Assembly (NCBI GenBank): GCA_016234065.1
Contig: JACQLJ010000011.1
Location: forward strand, 1-16,527
Length of the DNA stretch: 16,527 nt
Direction of reading: 5' to 3'
Source: Candidatus Pacearchaeota archaeon
GTDB lineage: Archaea; Nanobdellota; Nanobdellia; Pacearchaeales; GW2011-AR1
How positions within the stretch are numbered: position 1 is the stretch's first letter; each line of letters begins with the position of its first letter. The notes below the pieces were generated by a model that made no database searches, was not told the DNA's origin, and was given only the letters and a program-made list of their open reading frames with translations. Below are positions 6,711 through 12,675 of this stretch, piece by piece. The position numbers and the translations under genes were made by a program.

Positions 6711-7238
6711 TTAAACAAATTTTGTTTGAAATTTTTCCTCCATAAATTTTATTATTTCTTCCTTGGTGATTTTCTGTCTTCTCGGAATTTTTCCTCTCTT
6801 TATTTTTCTTAACGCTACCCTTCTTCCGTCTCTTTTGAATACAACAGTCACATCTAATCCCATAATTCCTATGTCTCTATGATAATCCATTCCCGGAATT
6901 TCAATGTATTCTTTTATTCCAAAAGAAAAGTTGTTTTCGCTTAGTTGTTTTTTTCTTAATTTATTGTCAATTGCAGTTAGCATTCTTTTAAGTATCTCAT
7001 CCATATTTTTTCTTATTGTTACGACTGCCCCGACTTCTAGATTCGGTCTTACTCCAAAATTTGGGATTCTTTTTCTGGACATGATTTTTGCAGGTTTTCT
7101 TTTTGTTATAAGTGATAGCAACTTTACTCCTTTTTCCAATTTATCTCCTACTGCCCCGACGCTAAGAACAATTTTTTCCATTTCCATTTTTTTATTCATT
7201 GTGAAAAACTCCGTGTTTTTTATTTTGACTTCTGTCAT
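6711..7238 (-). CDS. rpl5: 50S ribosomal protein uL5
   Basis: A 175-residue 5S-rRNA-binding protein of the central protuberance. KIVLSVGAVGDKLEKGVKLL and LITKRKPAKIMSRKRIPNFGVR are the conserved blocks, and FGIKEYIEIPGMDYHRDIGI is the C-terminal signature. The start overlaps the eS4 stop (TAATG), with AGGAG inside the eS4 C-terminal codons. The ~17 residues before MEMEKIVLS are slightly longer than usual, so an internal start is possible. I keep the coupled start because of its Shine-Dalgarno. Confidence 0.95.
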   Translation of the reverse strand: MTEVKIKNTEFFTMNKKMEMEKIVLSVGAVGDKLEKGVKLLSLITKRKPAKIMSRKRIPNFGVRPNLEVGAVVTIRKNMDEILKRMLTAIDNKLRKKQLSENNFSFGIKEYIEIPGMDYHRDIGIMGLDVTVVFKRDGRRVALRKIKRGKIPRRQKITKEEIIKFMEEKFQTKFV

Positions 7239-7933
7239 TATGAACTTTCTCCTAAAATTTTGTTTTGCTGAATATCAGATTCCATCTTTTCCACTACCAT
7301 AAGATGCCTGATTAAAACATTGACTTTGCCGTCTTTAGAATCCAATTCAGCGACTTTATTTATTTCATCTATCTTGTTTATTATTCCTTTTTTTCCAGCA
7401 TGTTTTCCATCAGTGACATATGCATACGCTTTTTCTTTTAGCGAAAGACATTTTTCTATTTTCATTTCCTTAAGGTTAATCACCAAAGAATCGTTTGTTT
7501 TGCAATTGACGTCTGACAAAAAGTTATTTCCGTCGCTTAAGTTTAATTGGGTTTTATTTTTTTTCAGGGTTTTTTTATTGATGACTTTGGCAATTTTTCT
7601 CATGGTTTGATTGTCGCTTATTTTATTTAGTGTGAATTTTCCATTGCTTGTTAATTCAACCCTGTAGTTCTCCTTTGAATCAACCAGTGTGATTATATCA
7701 AATAAAGAAGTGTTTTGATTGTCGTTCTTTATCGGTCTTTGGTTAAGCAAAACCTGTCTCAGCATTATCGCTCTTTTTGTTTCTTTTCTATTTTGAGTTA
7801 CTTTTAAGATATCTCTGAGTATTATTAGAATTGGAATCCCTTTTTCTATTTTAGATTTGGGTCTTACTACATAAACAGTCCCTTTTCTCGGTATTGGCCA
7901 ATTCTTAGGAACTTCCTGTCTTTTAAGATGCAT
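7238..7933 (-). CDS. rps4e: 30S ribosomal protein eS4
   Basis: A 231-residue archaeal/eukaryotic small-subunit protein, a clear archaeal marker. MHLKRQEVPKNWPIPRKGT is the almost invariant N-terminus. An S4-like RNA-binding region with LLNQRPIKNDN is followed by a KOW motif (DGKHAGKKGIINKIDEI, about residue 176). Length is close to the usual 235-245. The start lies inside the last codons of uL24 (11-base overlap), with GGAG upstream in the uL24 frame. Confidence 0.96.
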   Translation of the reverse strand: MHLKRQEVPKNWPIPRKGTVYVVRPKSKIEKGIPILIILRDILKVTQNRKETKRAIMLRQVLLNQRPIKNDNQNTSLFDIITLVDSKENYRVELTSNGKFTLNKISDNQTMRKIAKVINKKTLKKNKTQLNLSDGNNFLSDVNCKTNDSLVINLKEMKIEKCLSLKEKAYAYVTDGKHAGKKGIINKIDEINKVAELDSKDGKVNVLIRHLMVVEKMESDIQQNKILGESS

Positions 7934-8360
7934 TTTTATTCTCCATTTTTTTTGGACTTTTAGGTGTTTTAACCTTTTCGCTTGGTGCTTTATTCAAAAC
8001 ATCAGCGCGCTTTCCTTCCATGTTTAATTCAATTATCTGAAGATTTGATGGTTGAATCTTCACGTTGGCTTTTGAGCCATCTCTTTTTGAAACCTGCACG
8101 CCTTCAACTATTATTTTTGACTTTTTGAAAAGTGATTCAACTATTTTTCCTTCTTTTCCTTTAAATTTTCCCCTCATAATTTTCACTCTATCTCCCTTCT
8201 TTGCTGAGACATTTCTCTTTCCATATTTTTTTCTTAAGTCCTTTTGGAGGTTAACGCTCATGAATTTTTTCTTTAAATGCATCGGAGCATTTGCTAAGTA
8301 TTTCCTCTGCTTTCTCGGCTGTTTGCTTGATTTCCAAAATTTTGAAAAGTTTTTTTTCAT
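7923..8360 (-). CDS. rpl24: 50S ribosomal protein uL24
   Basis: A 145-residue assembly-initiator protein of the large subunit. The N-terminal basic arm with QPRKQRKYLANAPMHLKKK is the archaeal type. The KOW motif KKGDRVKIMRGKFKGKEGK is diagnostic and is followed by VEGVQVSKRDG. I chose ATG 8360, which gives the TAAAATG junction after uL14 and the expected MKKNFSKFW start, over a TTG at 8390 that would overlap uL14. The last ~30 residues are a K/P/S-rich tail whose end overlaps eS4. Confidence 0.95.
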   Translation of the reverse strand: MKKNFSKFWKSSKQPRKQRKYLANAPMHLKKKFMSVNLQKDLRKKYGKRNVSAKKGDRVKIMRGKFKGKEGKIVESLFKKSKIIVEGVQVSKRDGSKANVKIQPSNLQIIELNMEGKRADVLNKAPSEKVKTPKSPKKMENKNAS

Positions 8361-8361
8361 T

Positions 8362-8763
8362 TTAGTAAATTGATTGCGCGATTTTTCCAACTTGCGCCCA
8401 TCTTTCCATTACTTCTCTCGCTGCGACTCCTTTTATCTGGGTTCCTTTTGGATTACCTTTGTCATCTTTTAATATTGCTAACGCATTATCTTCAAATGAA
8501 ACCCTTTCTCCGTTTAATCTTCTGTATGGTTTTTTCACCCTTATTATGACTGCATCAAAGACCTTTCCTTTCATTTCAGGATCTCCTTTTCTGATGCTGA
8601 CTTTTACCCAATCAGCTATTTTTGCTGAAACTTGTCTTCCTTTTTTTCCTTTTCCTCTTTTAACTCCGACTAATCTTGCTATTTTTCCTCCACTGTTGTC
8701 TGCAACTACAAGTTCTGCACCAAGATTTAATGCATTAGTTGCCTTTGCTGTTATTGCTTTCAT
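8362..8763 (-). CDS. rpl14: 50S ribosomal protein uL14
   Basis: A 133-residue five-stranded beta-barrel protein at the subunit interface. LVVADNSGGKIARLVGVKR and the later FDAVIIRVKKPYRR, FEDNALAIL and IKGVAAREVMERW are all canonical. The ATG overlaps the uS17 TGA (ATGA), and AAGGGGA just upstream may serve as the ribosome-binding site. Length is normal for archaea. Confidence 0.97.
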   Translation of the reverse strand: MKAITAKATNALNLGAELVVADNSGGKIARLVGVKRGKGKKGRQVSAKIADWVKVSIRKGDPEMKGKVFDAVIIRVKKPYRRLNGERVSFEDNALAILKDDKGNPKGTQIKGVAAREVMERWAQVGKIAQSIY

Positions 8764-9125
8764 TTTTTATCCCCTTGAGTTATTTTACCATTAACTACAA
8801 AATGAATTATCTTGCTTAGTGGCCTACATTCTGTTACTTTGACTAAATCCCCAATATTGATTTGTTCATTCATACATTCTGGCAATCTTGCGTGAATCTT
8901 CGTCCTTGTTTTTCTGTATCTTTCATATTTCTTTACATATCTTGTTTGTTCAAAAGTTATAACAACTCTTTTAGGGAGTTTTTTAATAACTACTCCTTGA
9001 AATGTTCTTCCTCTGGTTCTCAGTGAGCCATGAACAGGACATTTTTCATCATCACATATATTTTTTGAAGTCATAGCTAGATCTTTGTTATTTTTTTCAT
9101 TTATTTTCTTTTTTTGGTTTTTCAT
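8760..9125 (-). CDS. rps17: 30S ribosomal protein uS17
   Basis: A 121-residue small-subunit protein with an OB fold. CDDEKCPVHGSLRTRGRTF is the archaeal uS17 signature, followed by YVKKYERYRKTRTKIHARLP and GDLVKVTECRPLSKIIHFVV. About 15 polar residues precede the usual start. It begins one base after the SUI1 stop (TAAAATG). No RNase P subunit gene separates it from SUI1, unlike many other archaea. Confidence 0.96.
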   Translation of the reverse strand: MKNQKKKINEKNNKDLAMTSKNICDDEKCPVHGSLRTRGRTFQGVVIKKLPKRVVITFEQTRYVKKYERYRKTRTKIHARLPECMNEQINIGDLVKVTECRPLSKIIHFVVNGKITQGDKK

Positions 9126-9126
9126 T

Positions 9127-9426
9127 TTAGTTGCTTATTGAATCTTCTGAAAATCCTAGTTTTATTAATGCTGCTTTAACTTTTTTTGAGTGGTCTCCTT
9201 GTAATTCAACTGAGTTTTCATGAAATGTTCCCCCGCATGCCAGCTCATTCTTCAACCCTTTTGCTATTTTCTTTATATCAATTCCTTTGTCAAATCCTGC
9301 TATTATTGTAACTATCTTTCCATATTTTTTCTTTTCAAGTGTTATATTTATTTTCTGCGTGCTTTTTACTATTTGCTCGCATACGCATGCTTGCATTGGC
9401 AAGCCGCATTTTGGACATATTTCCAT
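9127..9426 (-). CDS. sui1: Translation initiation factor aIF1 (SUI1 family, zinc-ribbon type)
   Basis: A 99-residue initiation factor that assists start-codon selection on the 30S subunit. The N-terminus CPKCGLPMQACVCE has four cysteines typical of archaeal SUI1. The SUI1 core follows: KYGKIVTIIAGFD, KKIAKGLKNELACGGTFHEN and VELQGDHSKKVKAALIKLGF. Its place after uL29 is usual in Archaea. The ATG overlaps the stop of a 13-codon micro-ORF (TAATG), and a GGGG stretch lies about 10 bases upstream. Confidence 0.94.
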   Translation of the reverse strand: MEICPKCGLPMQACVCEQIVKSTQKINITLEKKKYGKIVTIIAGFDKGIDIKKIAKGLKNELACGGTFHENSVELQGDHSKKVKAALIKLGFSEDSISN

Positions 9427-9467
9427 TATGAAAAACCCCTATTTTTTATTATACCAAATGTTCTCAT
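9426..9467 (-). other. Candidate coupling micro-ORF before SUI1
   Basis: A 13-codon ORF (MRTFGIIKNRGFS) fills most of the uL29-SUI1 gap. It starts 6 bases after the uL29 stop in the context CTAAAATG. Its TAA overlaps the SUI1 ATG (TAATG). uL29 ends with an AGGAGAA Shine-Dalgarno-like stretch suitably placed for this start. It may carry ribosomes from uL29 to SUI1. Translation is unproven and chance occurrence cannot be excluded. Confidence 0.3.
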
Positions 9468-9473
9468 TTTAGT

Positions 9474-9501
9474 TTATGAAATTTCTCCTGAAGTTTTATT
9501 T
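9474..9501 (-). repeat. 28-bp direct repeat, copy A (uL29 3' end)
   Basis: Bases 9474-9501 are identical to 10344-10371, 870 bases away in the same orientation. In this copy the repeat encodes the last codons and stop of uL29 and contains AGGAGAA. A third, partial relative is at 11660-11684. A chance 28-bp identity is very unlikely. Confidence 0.85.
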
Positions 9502-9659
9502 AGTGTAAGTATTCTAGCTATTATTTTTTTGATTTCTTTTGTTTTTGAGCTGGTTTTTGAGTTTTTCACCCTTGACTTTAACAGTTCTAATTTTAATTCT
9601 GCCAATTTCTTTTCTTTCTCTTGCTTGCTCAGATTTTTTAGCTCATTTGTTTTAACCAT
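9474..9659 (-). CDS. rpl29: 50S ribosomal protein uL29
   Basis: A 61-residue two-helix protein near the exit of the peptide tunnel. ELKNLSKQEKEKKLAELKLELLK is the family's first helix pattern and KEIKKIIARILTLN the second. Its start overlaps the end of uS3 by 8 bases. The last eight codons (NKTSGEIS plus stop) lie in a 28-bp stretch identical to the leader of uS3, so the C-terminus may have been replaced by, or donated to, that repeat. Length is normal. Confidence 0.93.
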   Translation of the reverse strand: MVKTNELKNLSKQEKEKKLAELKLELLKSRVKNSKTSSKTKEIKKIIARILTLNKTSGEIS

Positions 9660-10344
9660 TGTTATTCTCCTTGGGTTTCTTTAATTTAGTAGGTTTAGCA
9701 TTTTCTTTGTTTTCTACATCTTCTTGCTTGATTTTTATTTTTTTTATTAATTCATCATCAATCAATATCTTATCTTTCAAAAAAGCGTTTGGCGACAGAA
9801 TGCTTACCTTTACTCCAATCGTCCCTGGCTTTGTTTGCGCCACTGATTTTGCCCTTTCAACTACTTTTGCGCTGTCGCCTGTTTTTTTAAGATATCCTTG
9901 GCTAAATCTCCATGACTTAGCTCTTGCTCCTGGGAGTTTTCCACTCAATCTTATTTCAGCCCCTAGTGCTCCCTTATCCATTATTTTTTGCAATGTTTTG
10001 TAAGCTATGACTTTGAATTTCAATGGACCTAGATTCTCAATCGCCAATGCAATTTCATCTGACATTATCTGTGCGTCAAATTCTGGTTCTGTTACTTGGC
10101 TTATTTCAACGTAGGGATTTTCTAGAGTGAATTTTTTCTTCAGTGTTTGCGTCAGTTCTTCAATTTTTTCTCCGCCCCTTCCTATAATCATCCCGGGCTT
10201 GCTAGTAAAAATTACAACTTTTTCTCCGACAGGAGTGTAATCTATTTTGATTTTACTTATTCTGCCTTTCCCTAGATTACGTTTTATATATTCTCTTACT
10301 TCATATTCATCTTTTTTCAGTTTTACGATTTTTCTTTCTTCCAT
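9652..10344 (-). CDS. rps3: 30S ribosomal protein uS3
   Basis: A 230-residue small-subunit protein at the mRNA entry tunnel. The type-2 KH domain carries KPGMIIGRGGEKIEEL with the GxxG-type loop (about residues 49-64). The C-terminal domain includes GALGAEIRLSGKLPGARAKS and KPGTIGVKVSI. The last ~30 residues are a K/E/N-rich tail. The ATG overlaps the stop of a 10-codon micro-ORF (TAATG), with AGGAG 10 bases before it, so a strong ribosome-binding site is present. Confidence 0.96.
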   Translation of the reverse strand: MEERKIVKLKKDEYEVREYIKRNLGKGRISKIKIDYTPVGEKVVIFTSKPGMIIGRGGEKIEELTQTLKKKFTLENPYVEISQVTEPEFDAQIMSDEIALAIENLGPLKFKVIAYKTLQKIMDKGALGAEIRLSGKLPGARAKSWRFSQGYLKKTGDSAKVVERAKSVAQTKPGTIGVKVSILSPNAFLKDKILIDDELIKKIKIKQEDVENKENAKPTKLKKPKENNNG

Positions 10345-10371
10345 TATGAAATTTCTCCTGAAGTTTTATTT
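10344..10371 (-). repeat. 28-bp direct repeat, copy B (uS3 leader)
   Basis: Identical to 9474-9501. Here it spans most of the micro-ORF before uS3, including its stop codon and the AGGAG motif. The extended stretch 10356-10380 matches 11660-11684 at 23 of 25 positions. Confidence 0.85.
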
Positions 10372-10376
10372 TTCAT
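10344..10376 (-). other. Candidate coupling micro-ORF before uS3
   Basis: A 10-codon ORF (MKNKTSGEIS) tiles the gap exactly. Its ATG is one base after the stop of the 107-residue gene (TAAAATG). Its own TAA overlaps the uS3 ATG (TAATG). It contains the AGGAG that probably serves uS3. The peptide repeats the uL29 C-terminus and resembles the micro-ORF before uS19 (shared T-S-G). Expression is unproven. Confidence 0.35.
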
Positions 10377-10377
10377 T

Positions 10378-10701
10378 TTACATTCCTGCCTTATCTAGTA
10401 TTTTACTTGATTCTTCATATCTGTCTGATTTTTTATCAATAGAGTTAAGTGAATATGCCCCACAGATATGAATTTCTCCATCATAAAATTCTAGGCCATT
10501 TATTCTACAAGATAATTCAGCAATTTCATTATCTTCTCTATTCGCCCTATCAATAAACATTACTTGGTTTGTATTTTTATCATATCCATTAAAAACTGTA
10601 CTGCCTCTTGAAATTAAAACTACTATGACTGGAGTTCCTCTAGCTAATTTTTCTAAATCTTCTTTACTATTTACAGGTTTAACATCAATTTGTTTTTCCA
10701 T
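10378..10701 (-). CDS. Inserted small unknown protein between uL22 and uS3
   Basis: A 107-residue protein of unknown function, placed between two genes that are neighbours in nearly all prokaryotes. It opens IDVKPVNSKEDLEKLARGTPV and has LEFYDGEIHICGAY near residue 70. These correspond to LDIKLIKDREDLKNLPLGSIV and LVIYGGEIYLP in the ORF at 5715-6095, so I infer common descent. Predicted as a compact beta-rich protein with no membrane segment or catalytic motif seen. It starts one base after the uL22 stop (TAAGATG, the same junction as the other copy), with GAGG upstream. The single cysteine pair (C66, C80) is not in a metal-binding arrangement. Confidence 0.78.
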   Translation of the reverse strand: MEKQIDVKPVNSKEDLEKLARGTPVIVVLISRGSTVFNGYDKNTNQVMFIDRANREDNEIAELSCRINGLEFYDGEIHICGAYSLNSIDKKSDRYEESSKILDKAGM

Positions 10702-10702
10702 C

Positions 10703-11242
10703 TTACTTCTTAACCTCTAGTTTTCTCTCAGCGAAAATTGTTACATGGGTTCTTTTTCTTCTGACTCTTCCTCTTTTTCCAAAAGGTCTTGAAGCATTTC
10801 CTGTAAATGCCCTGACTATCATCGGGTTTTCTATTTCATTCATATTCGCATTTGCAGAAAGTGATTTCAGCAACTTTATGAATTCACTTGCAGCTTTTTT
10901 TGGATATCTTCCCGACATAATTCCTTTTCTATGTGGAATCTCTCCTTTCATTGGAACTGCTTTTTTCAAAATAGCAACTTGCTGAAGTTCTTTAATTGCT
11001 TTTTGTATTTCTTTTCCTTTAATGAATTTGCAAACAGCCGCGGCTGTTTTAGTTGAAATTGGAAGAGAGACCCCTTTCACTACCGCTTCTGTTTTCTTTT
11101 TCACAATCTTTTTTTCTTTATTTTTTTCAGAAGAATTCTGACTTTCTTTTTTTTCTTGGACTTCGGCTTGATTTTTTTCAGCCCGGTTCTTACTATCTTG
11201 CTCTTTATCTTCAACCTCTACTTTTTGTTTTTCAAGTGTCAT
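10703..11242 (-). CDS. rpl22: 50S ribosomal protein uL22 (with charged N-terminal extension)
   Basis: A 179-residue large-subunit protein that lines the exit tunnel. The core begins near residue 55 with SLPISTKTAAAVCKFIKGKE. It includes PHRKGIMSGRYPKKAASEFI and ends RVRRKRTHVTIFAERK; the family's tunnel-loop tip is recognisable. Residues 1-53 are a low-complexity K/E/Q/N stretch that replaces the structured N-terminus seen in most archaeal uL22, and it is probably disordered. The start is 2 bases after the uS19 stop. Confidence 0.94.
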   Translation of the reverse strand: MTLEKQKVEVEDKEQDSKNRAEKNQAEVQEKKESQNSSEKNKEKKIVKKKTEAVVKGVSLPISTKTAAAVCKFIKGKEIQKAIKELQQVAILKKAVPMKGEIPHRKGIMSGRYPKKAASEFIKLLKSLSANANMNEIENPMIVRAFTGNASRPFGKRGRVRRKRTHVTIFAERKLEVKK

Positions 11243-11244
11243 TT

Positions 11245-11643
11245 TTATTTTTTGGATTGTGCTTTGCTTCCTTTTGTTGCACCGATTCCTGCTTTTCCAT
11301 GCTTTATTCTTGATCTTGTTGGGGCAAACTCTCCAAATTTATGCCCAAGCATTTCTTCATTTACCTCTATTGGTAAAAATCCTCCTCCATAGTGAATCTG
11401 AATTCTCATTCCTATCATTGATGGCACAACCACTAAATCCCTCTTGTGTGTTTTTACTGGTTTGTTCTTAGCAATTTTTTCCTTTGCCTCATAAACAAAA
11501 TTTTCAATTTCTTGGAAATGCCTTAAAACAAATTTCTTAGGCCTCGCTTTTAAGTATTTTGCAAATTCTCTAATATCCATTGCCTTGAGTTCTTCAATTT
11601 TTTTCCCTCGGTATGTAAATTGTTTTTTTTCTGTTGTTTCCAT
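11245..11643 (-). CDS. rps19: 30S ribosomal protein uS19
   Basis: A 132-residue small-subunit head protein. FTYRGKKIEELKAMD and the C-terminal VPSMIGMRIQIHYGGGF, MLGHKFGEFAPTR and HGKAGIGATKGSK are diagnostic of the archaeal form. Its start follows a micro-ORF stop by one base (TAAAATG), with AGGA within that micro-ORF. Length is normal. Confidence 0.96.
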   Translation of the reverse strand: METTEKKQFTYRGKKIEELKAMDIREFAKYLKARPKKFVLRHFQEIENFVYEAKEKIAKNKPVKTHKRDLVVVPSMIGMRIQIHYGGGFLPIEVNEEMLGHKFGEFAPTRSRIKHGKAGIGATKGSKAQSKK

Positions 11644-11644
11644 T

Positions 11645-11680
11645 TTATCTTTTTTCTTTTCCTGAAGTTTGTTTTTTCAT
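11645..11680 (-). other. Candidate coupling micro-ORF before uS19
   Basis: An 11-codon ORF (MKKQTSGKEKR) lies in the 45-base uL2-uS19 gap. It starts 8 bases after the uL2 stop in the context TAAAATG. Its TAA is one base from the uS19 ATG, again TAAAATG. Its first codons match the micro-ORF before uS3 at DNA level (23 of 25 bases, 11660-11684). Translation is unproven. Confidence 0.33.
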
Positions 11681-11684
11681 TTTA
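11660..11684 (-). repeat. Partial repeat copy C (uS19 leader)
   Basis: It matches 10356-10380 at 23 of 25 positions and spans the start of the micro-ORF before uS19. It shares the core TCCTGAAGTTT (plus strand) with copies A and B, which gives a TTCAGGA Shine-Dalgarno-like stretch on the coding strand. Confidence 0.6.
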
Positions 11685-11688
11685 TTTT

Positions 11689-12390
11689 TTATCTTTTTTT
11701 CCTTCCTGTTCTTCTCGGTCTCAAATGTCCTACTCTCCTTCCTGGAGGAGCATTTCTCTTCGCTGTTTTTCTCTTAGGATTTTTACCTCTTCCAGAACCG
11801 AAAGGATGATCAATAACGTTTACTTTTATTGGAGATGTTCTTGGCCATAATTTTCCTTTTGTTTTCATCAAGTAATACCTTCTACCTGCCTTTACAAATG
11901 GTTTTTCCAATCTTCCTTCTCCTGCAATTATTCCTATAACAGCCCTGCAATTTTTATTGAATGCTTTTTCTTTTTTTGAAGGCATCATCACATAAATTTC
12001 TTCGCCGACTATCTTGCTGATACTAGCAGATGTGCCACCTGCTTTTATGAATACACCTCCATCTCCTGGCGAGGATTCTATGCAATAAATATTTGTTTTT
12101 ATTGGGATGTCTCCAAGCTTCATTATGTCTCCATCTTTTACCTCTTTTGAATCAAAATTTATTTCTTGGCCTTCATTCATTTTTCTGAATGCAGGAATAA
12201 AAAAAACTCCTTTGTCATAATTTATCTTTGCTATTGGCGCAGTGTGTCCTGGAGAATTTATTAGTTTTGCAACCCTCCCTTTTCCTTCAAGATGAGAAGG
12301 GTATTTCATTCTGTATTTGAATGCAGCTCTTCTAACTCTGTAAGTTCCGCTTCCATGCCCTCTTGCCTGTGATATTATTCTTTTTGCCAT
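11689..12390 (-). CDS. rpl2: 50S ribosomal protein uL2
   Basis: A 233-residue protein needed for subunit association and peptidyl-transferase activity. KRIISQARGHGSGTYRVR at the N-terminus, SSPGDGGVFIKAGGTSA in the middle and HPFGSGRGKNPKRKTAKR near residue 195 are diagnostic. The C-terminus GRRVGHLRPRRTGRKKR is the usual basic tail. Its ATG is one base after the stop of a 13-codon micro-ORF (TAAAATG). Length is normal for archaea. Confidence 0.97.
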   Translation of the reverse strand: MAKRIISQARGHGSGTYRVRRAAFKYRMKYPSHLEGKGRVAKLINSPGHTAPIAKINYDKGVFFIPAFRKMNEGQEINFDSKEVKDGDIMKLGDIPIKTNIYCIESSPGDGGVFIKAGGTSASISKIVGEEIYVMMPSKKEKAFNKNCRAVIGIIAGEGRLEKPFVKAGRRYYLMKTKGKLWPRTSPIKVNVIDHPFGSGRGKNPKRKTAKRNAPPGRRVGHLRPRRTGRKKR

Positions 12391-12391
12391 T

Positions 12392-12433
12392 TTATATAGT
12401 AAACACGAAAATTTTTAATTTGAGCTTTGCCAT
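12392..12433 (-). other. Candidate coupling micro-ORF before uL2
   Basis: A 13-codon ORF (MAKLKLKIFVFTI) fills the uL23-uL2 gap exactly. Its ATG overlaps the uL23 stop (TAATG), and its own TAA is one base from the uL2 ATG (TAAAATG). Both ends therefore have the junction types used between real genes here. No Shine-Dalgarno is evident. Expression is unproven. Confidence 0.33.
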
Positions 12434-12675
12434 TATATTATTCCTAACTTCGTCGCGATGTCAATTGCCGGCGAGATTTTTTTTAATTTAACATAAACAT
12501 GTTTTTTGTTTCCTTTAATCATTGTTCTGACTTTCTCAACTTTCACTTTAAAAATATCTTCAATTTCTTTTTTCACTTGCTCTTTCGTTGCATTTCTTTC
12601 TGCTTCAAATATCAAAACATTTTGTGATTCAATAAGCATTACTGCCTTTTCTGTTGTTATTGGTTTTAGATTCAT
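12433..12675 (-). CDS. rpl23: 50S ribosomal protein uL23
   Basis: An 80-residue protein at the exit of the peptide tunnel, where it docks signal recognition particle and the Sec channel. ITTEKAVMLIESQNVLIFEAE, KEEIEDIFKVKVEKVRTMI (approximate pattern) and the end PAIDIATKLGII are typical of the short archaeal form. The ATG overlaps the stop of the upstream exonuclease (ATGA), and GGAGG lies in the last codons of that gene. Unusually, its upstream neighbour is a nuclease and not uL4. Confidence 0.95.
   Translation of the reverse strand: MNLKPITTEKAVMLIESQNVLIFEAERNATKEQVKKEIEDIFKVKVEKVRTMIKGNKKHVYVKLKKISPAIDIATKLGII

Noticed and set aside
8360..8390. TTG start giving a longer uL24
   Set aside because: It would overlap uL14 by 29 bases. 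The ATG at 8360 forms the common TAAAATG junction and the expected N-terminus. The same reasoning applies to TTG starts for uS14 (6718) and uL4 (14179).
9220..9684. 154-codon plus-strand ORF across SUI1 and uL29
   Set aside because: It spans two real genes and their gap, is hydrophobic from T-rich sequence, and shows no domain or ribosome-binding site.
9474..11684. CRISPR-like array from the repeats near 9.47, 10.34 and 11.66 kb
   Set aside because: There are only three copies, far apart with genes between them, and they lie in translation-start regions. No spacer structure exists.
12388..12403. TATATAAAA-like sequence just before uL2 as an internal promoter
   Set aside because: A TATA box here would start transcription about 25 bases on, inside uL2, and the gap is explained by a tiled micro-ORF.
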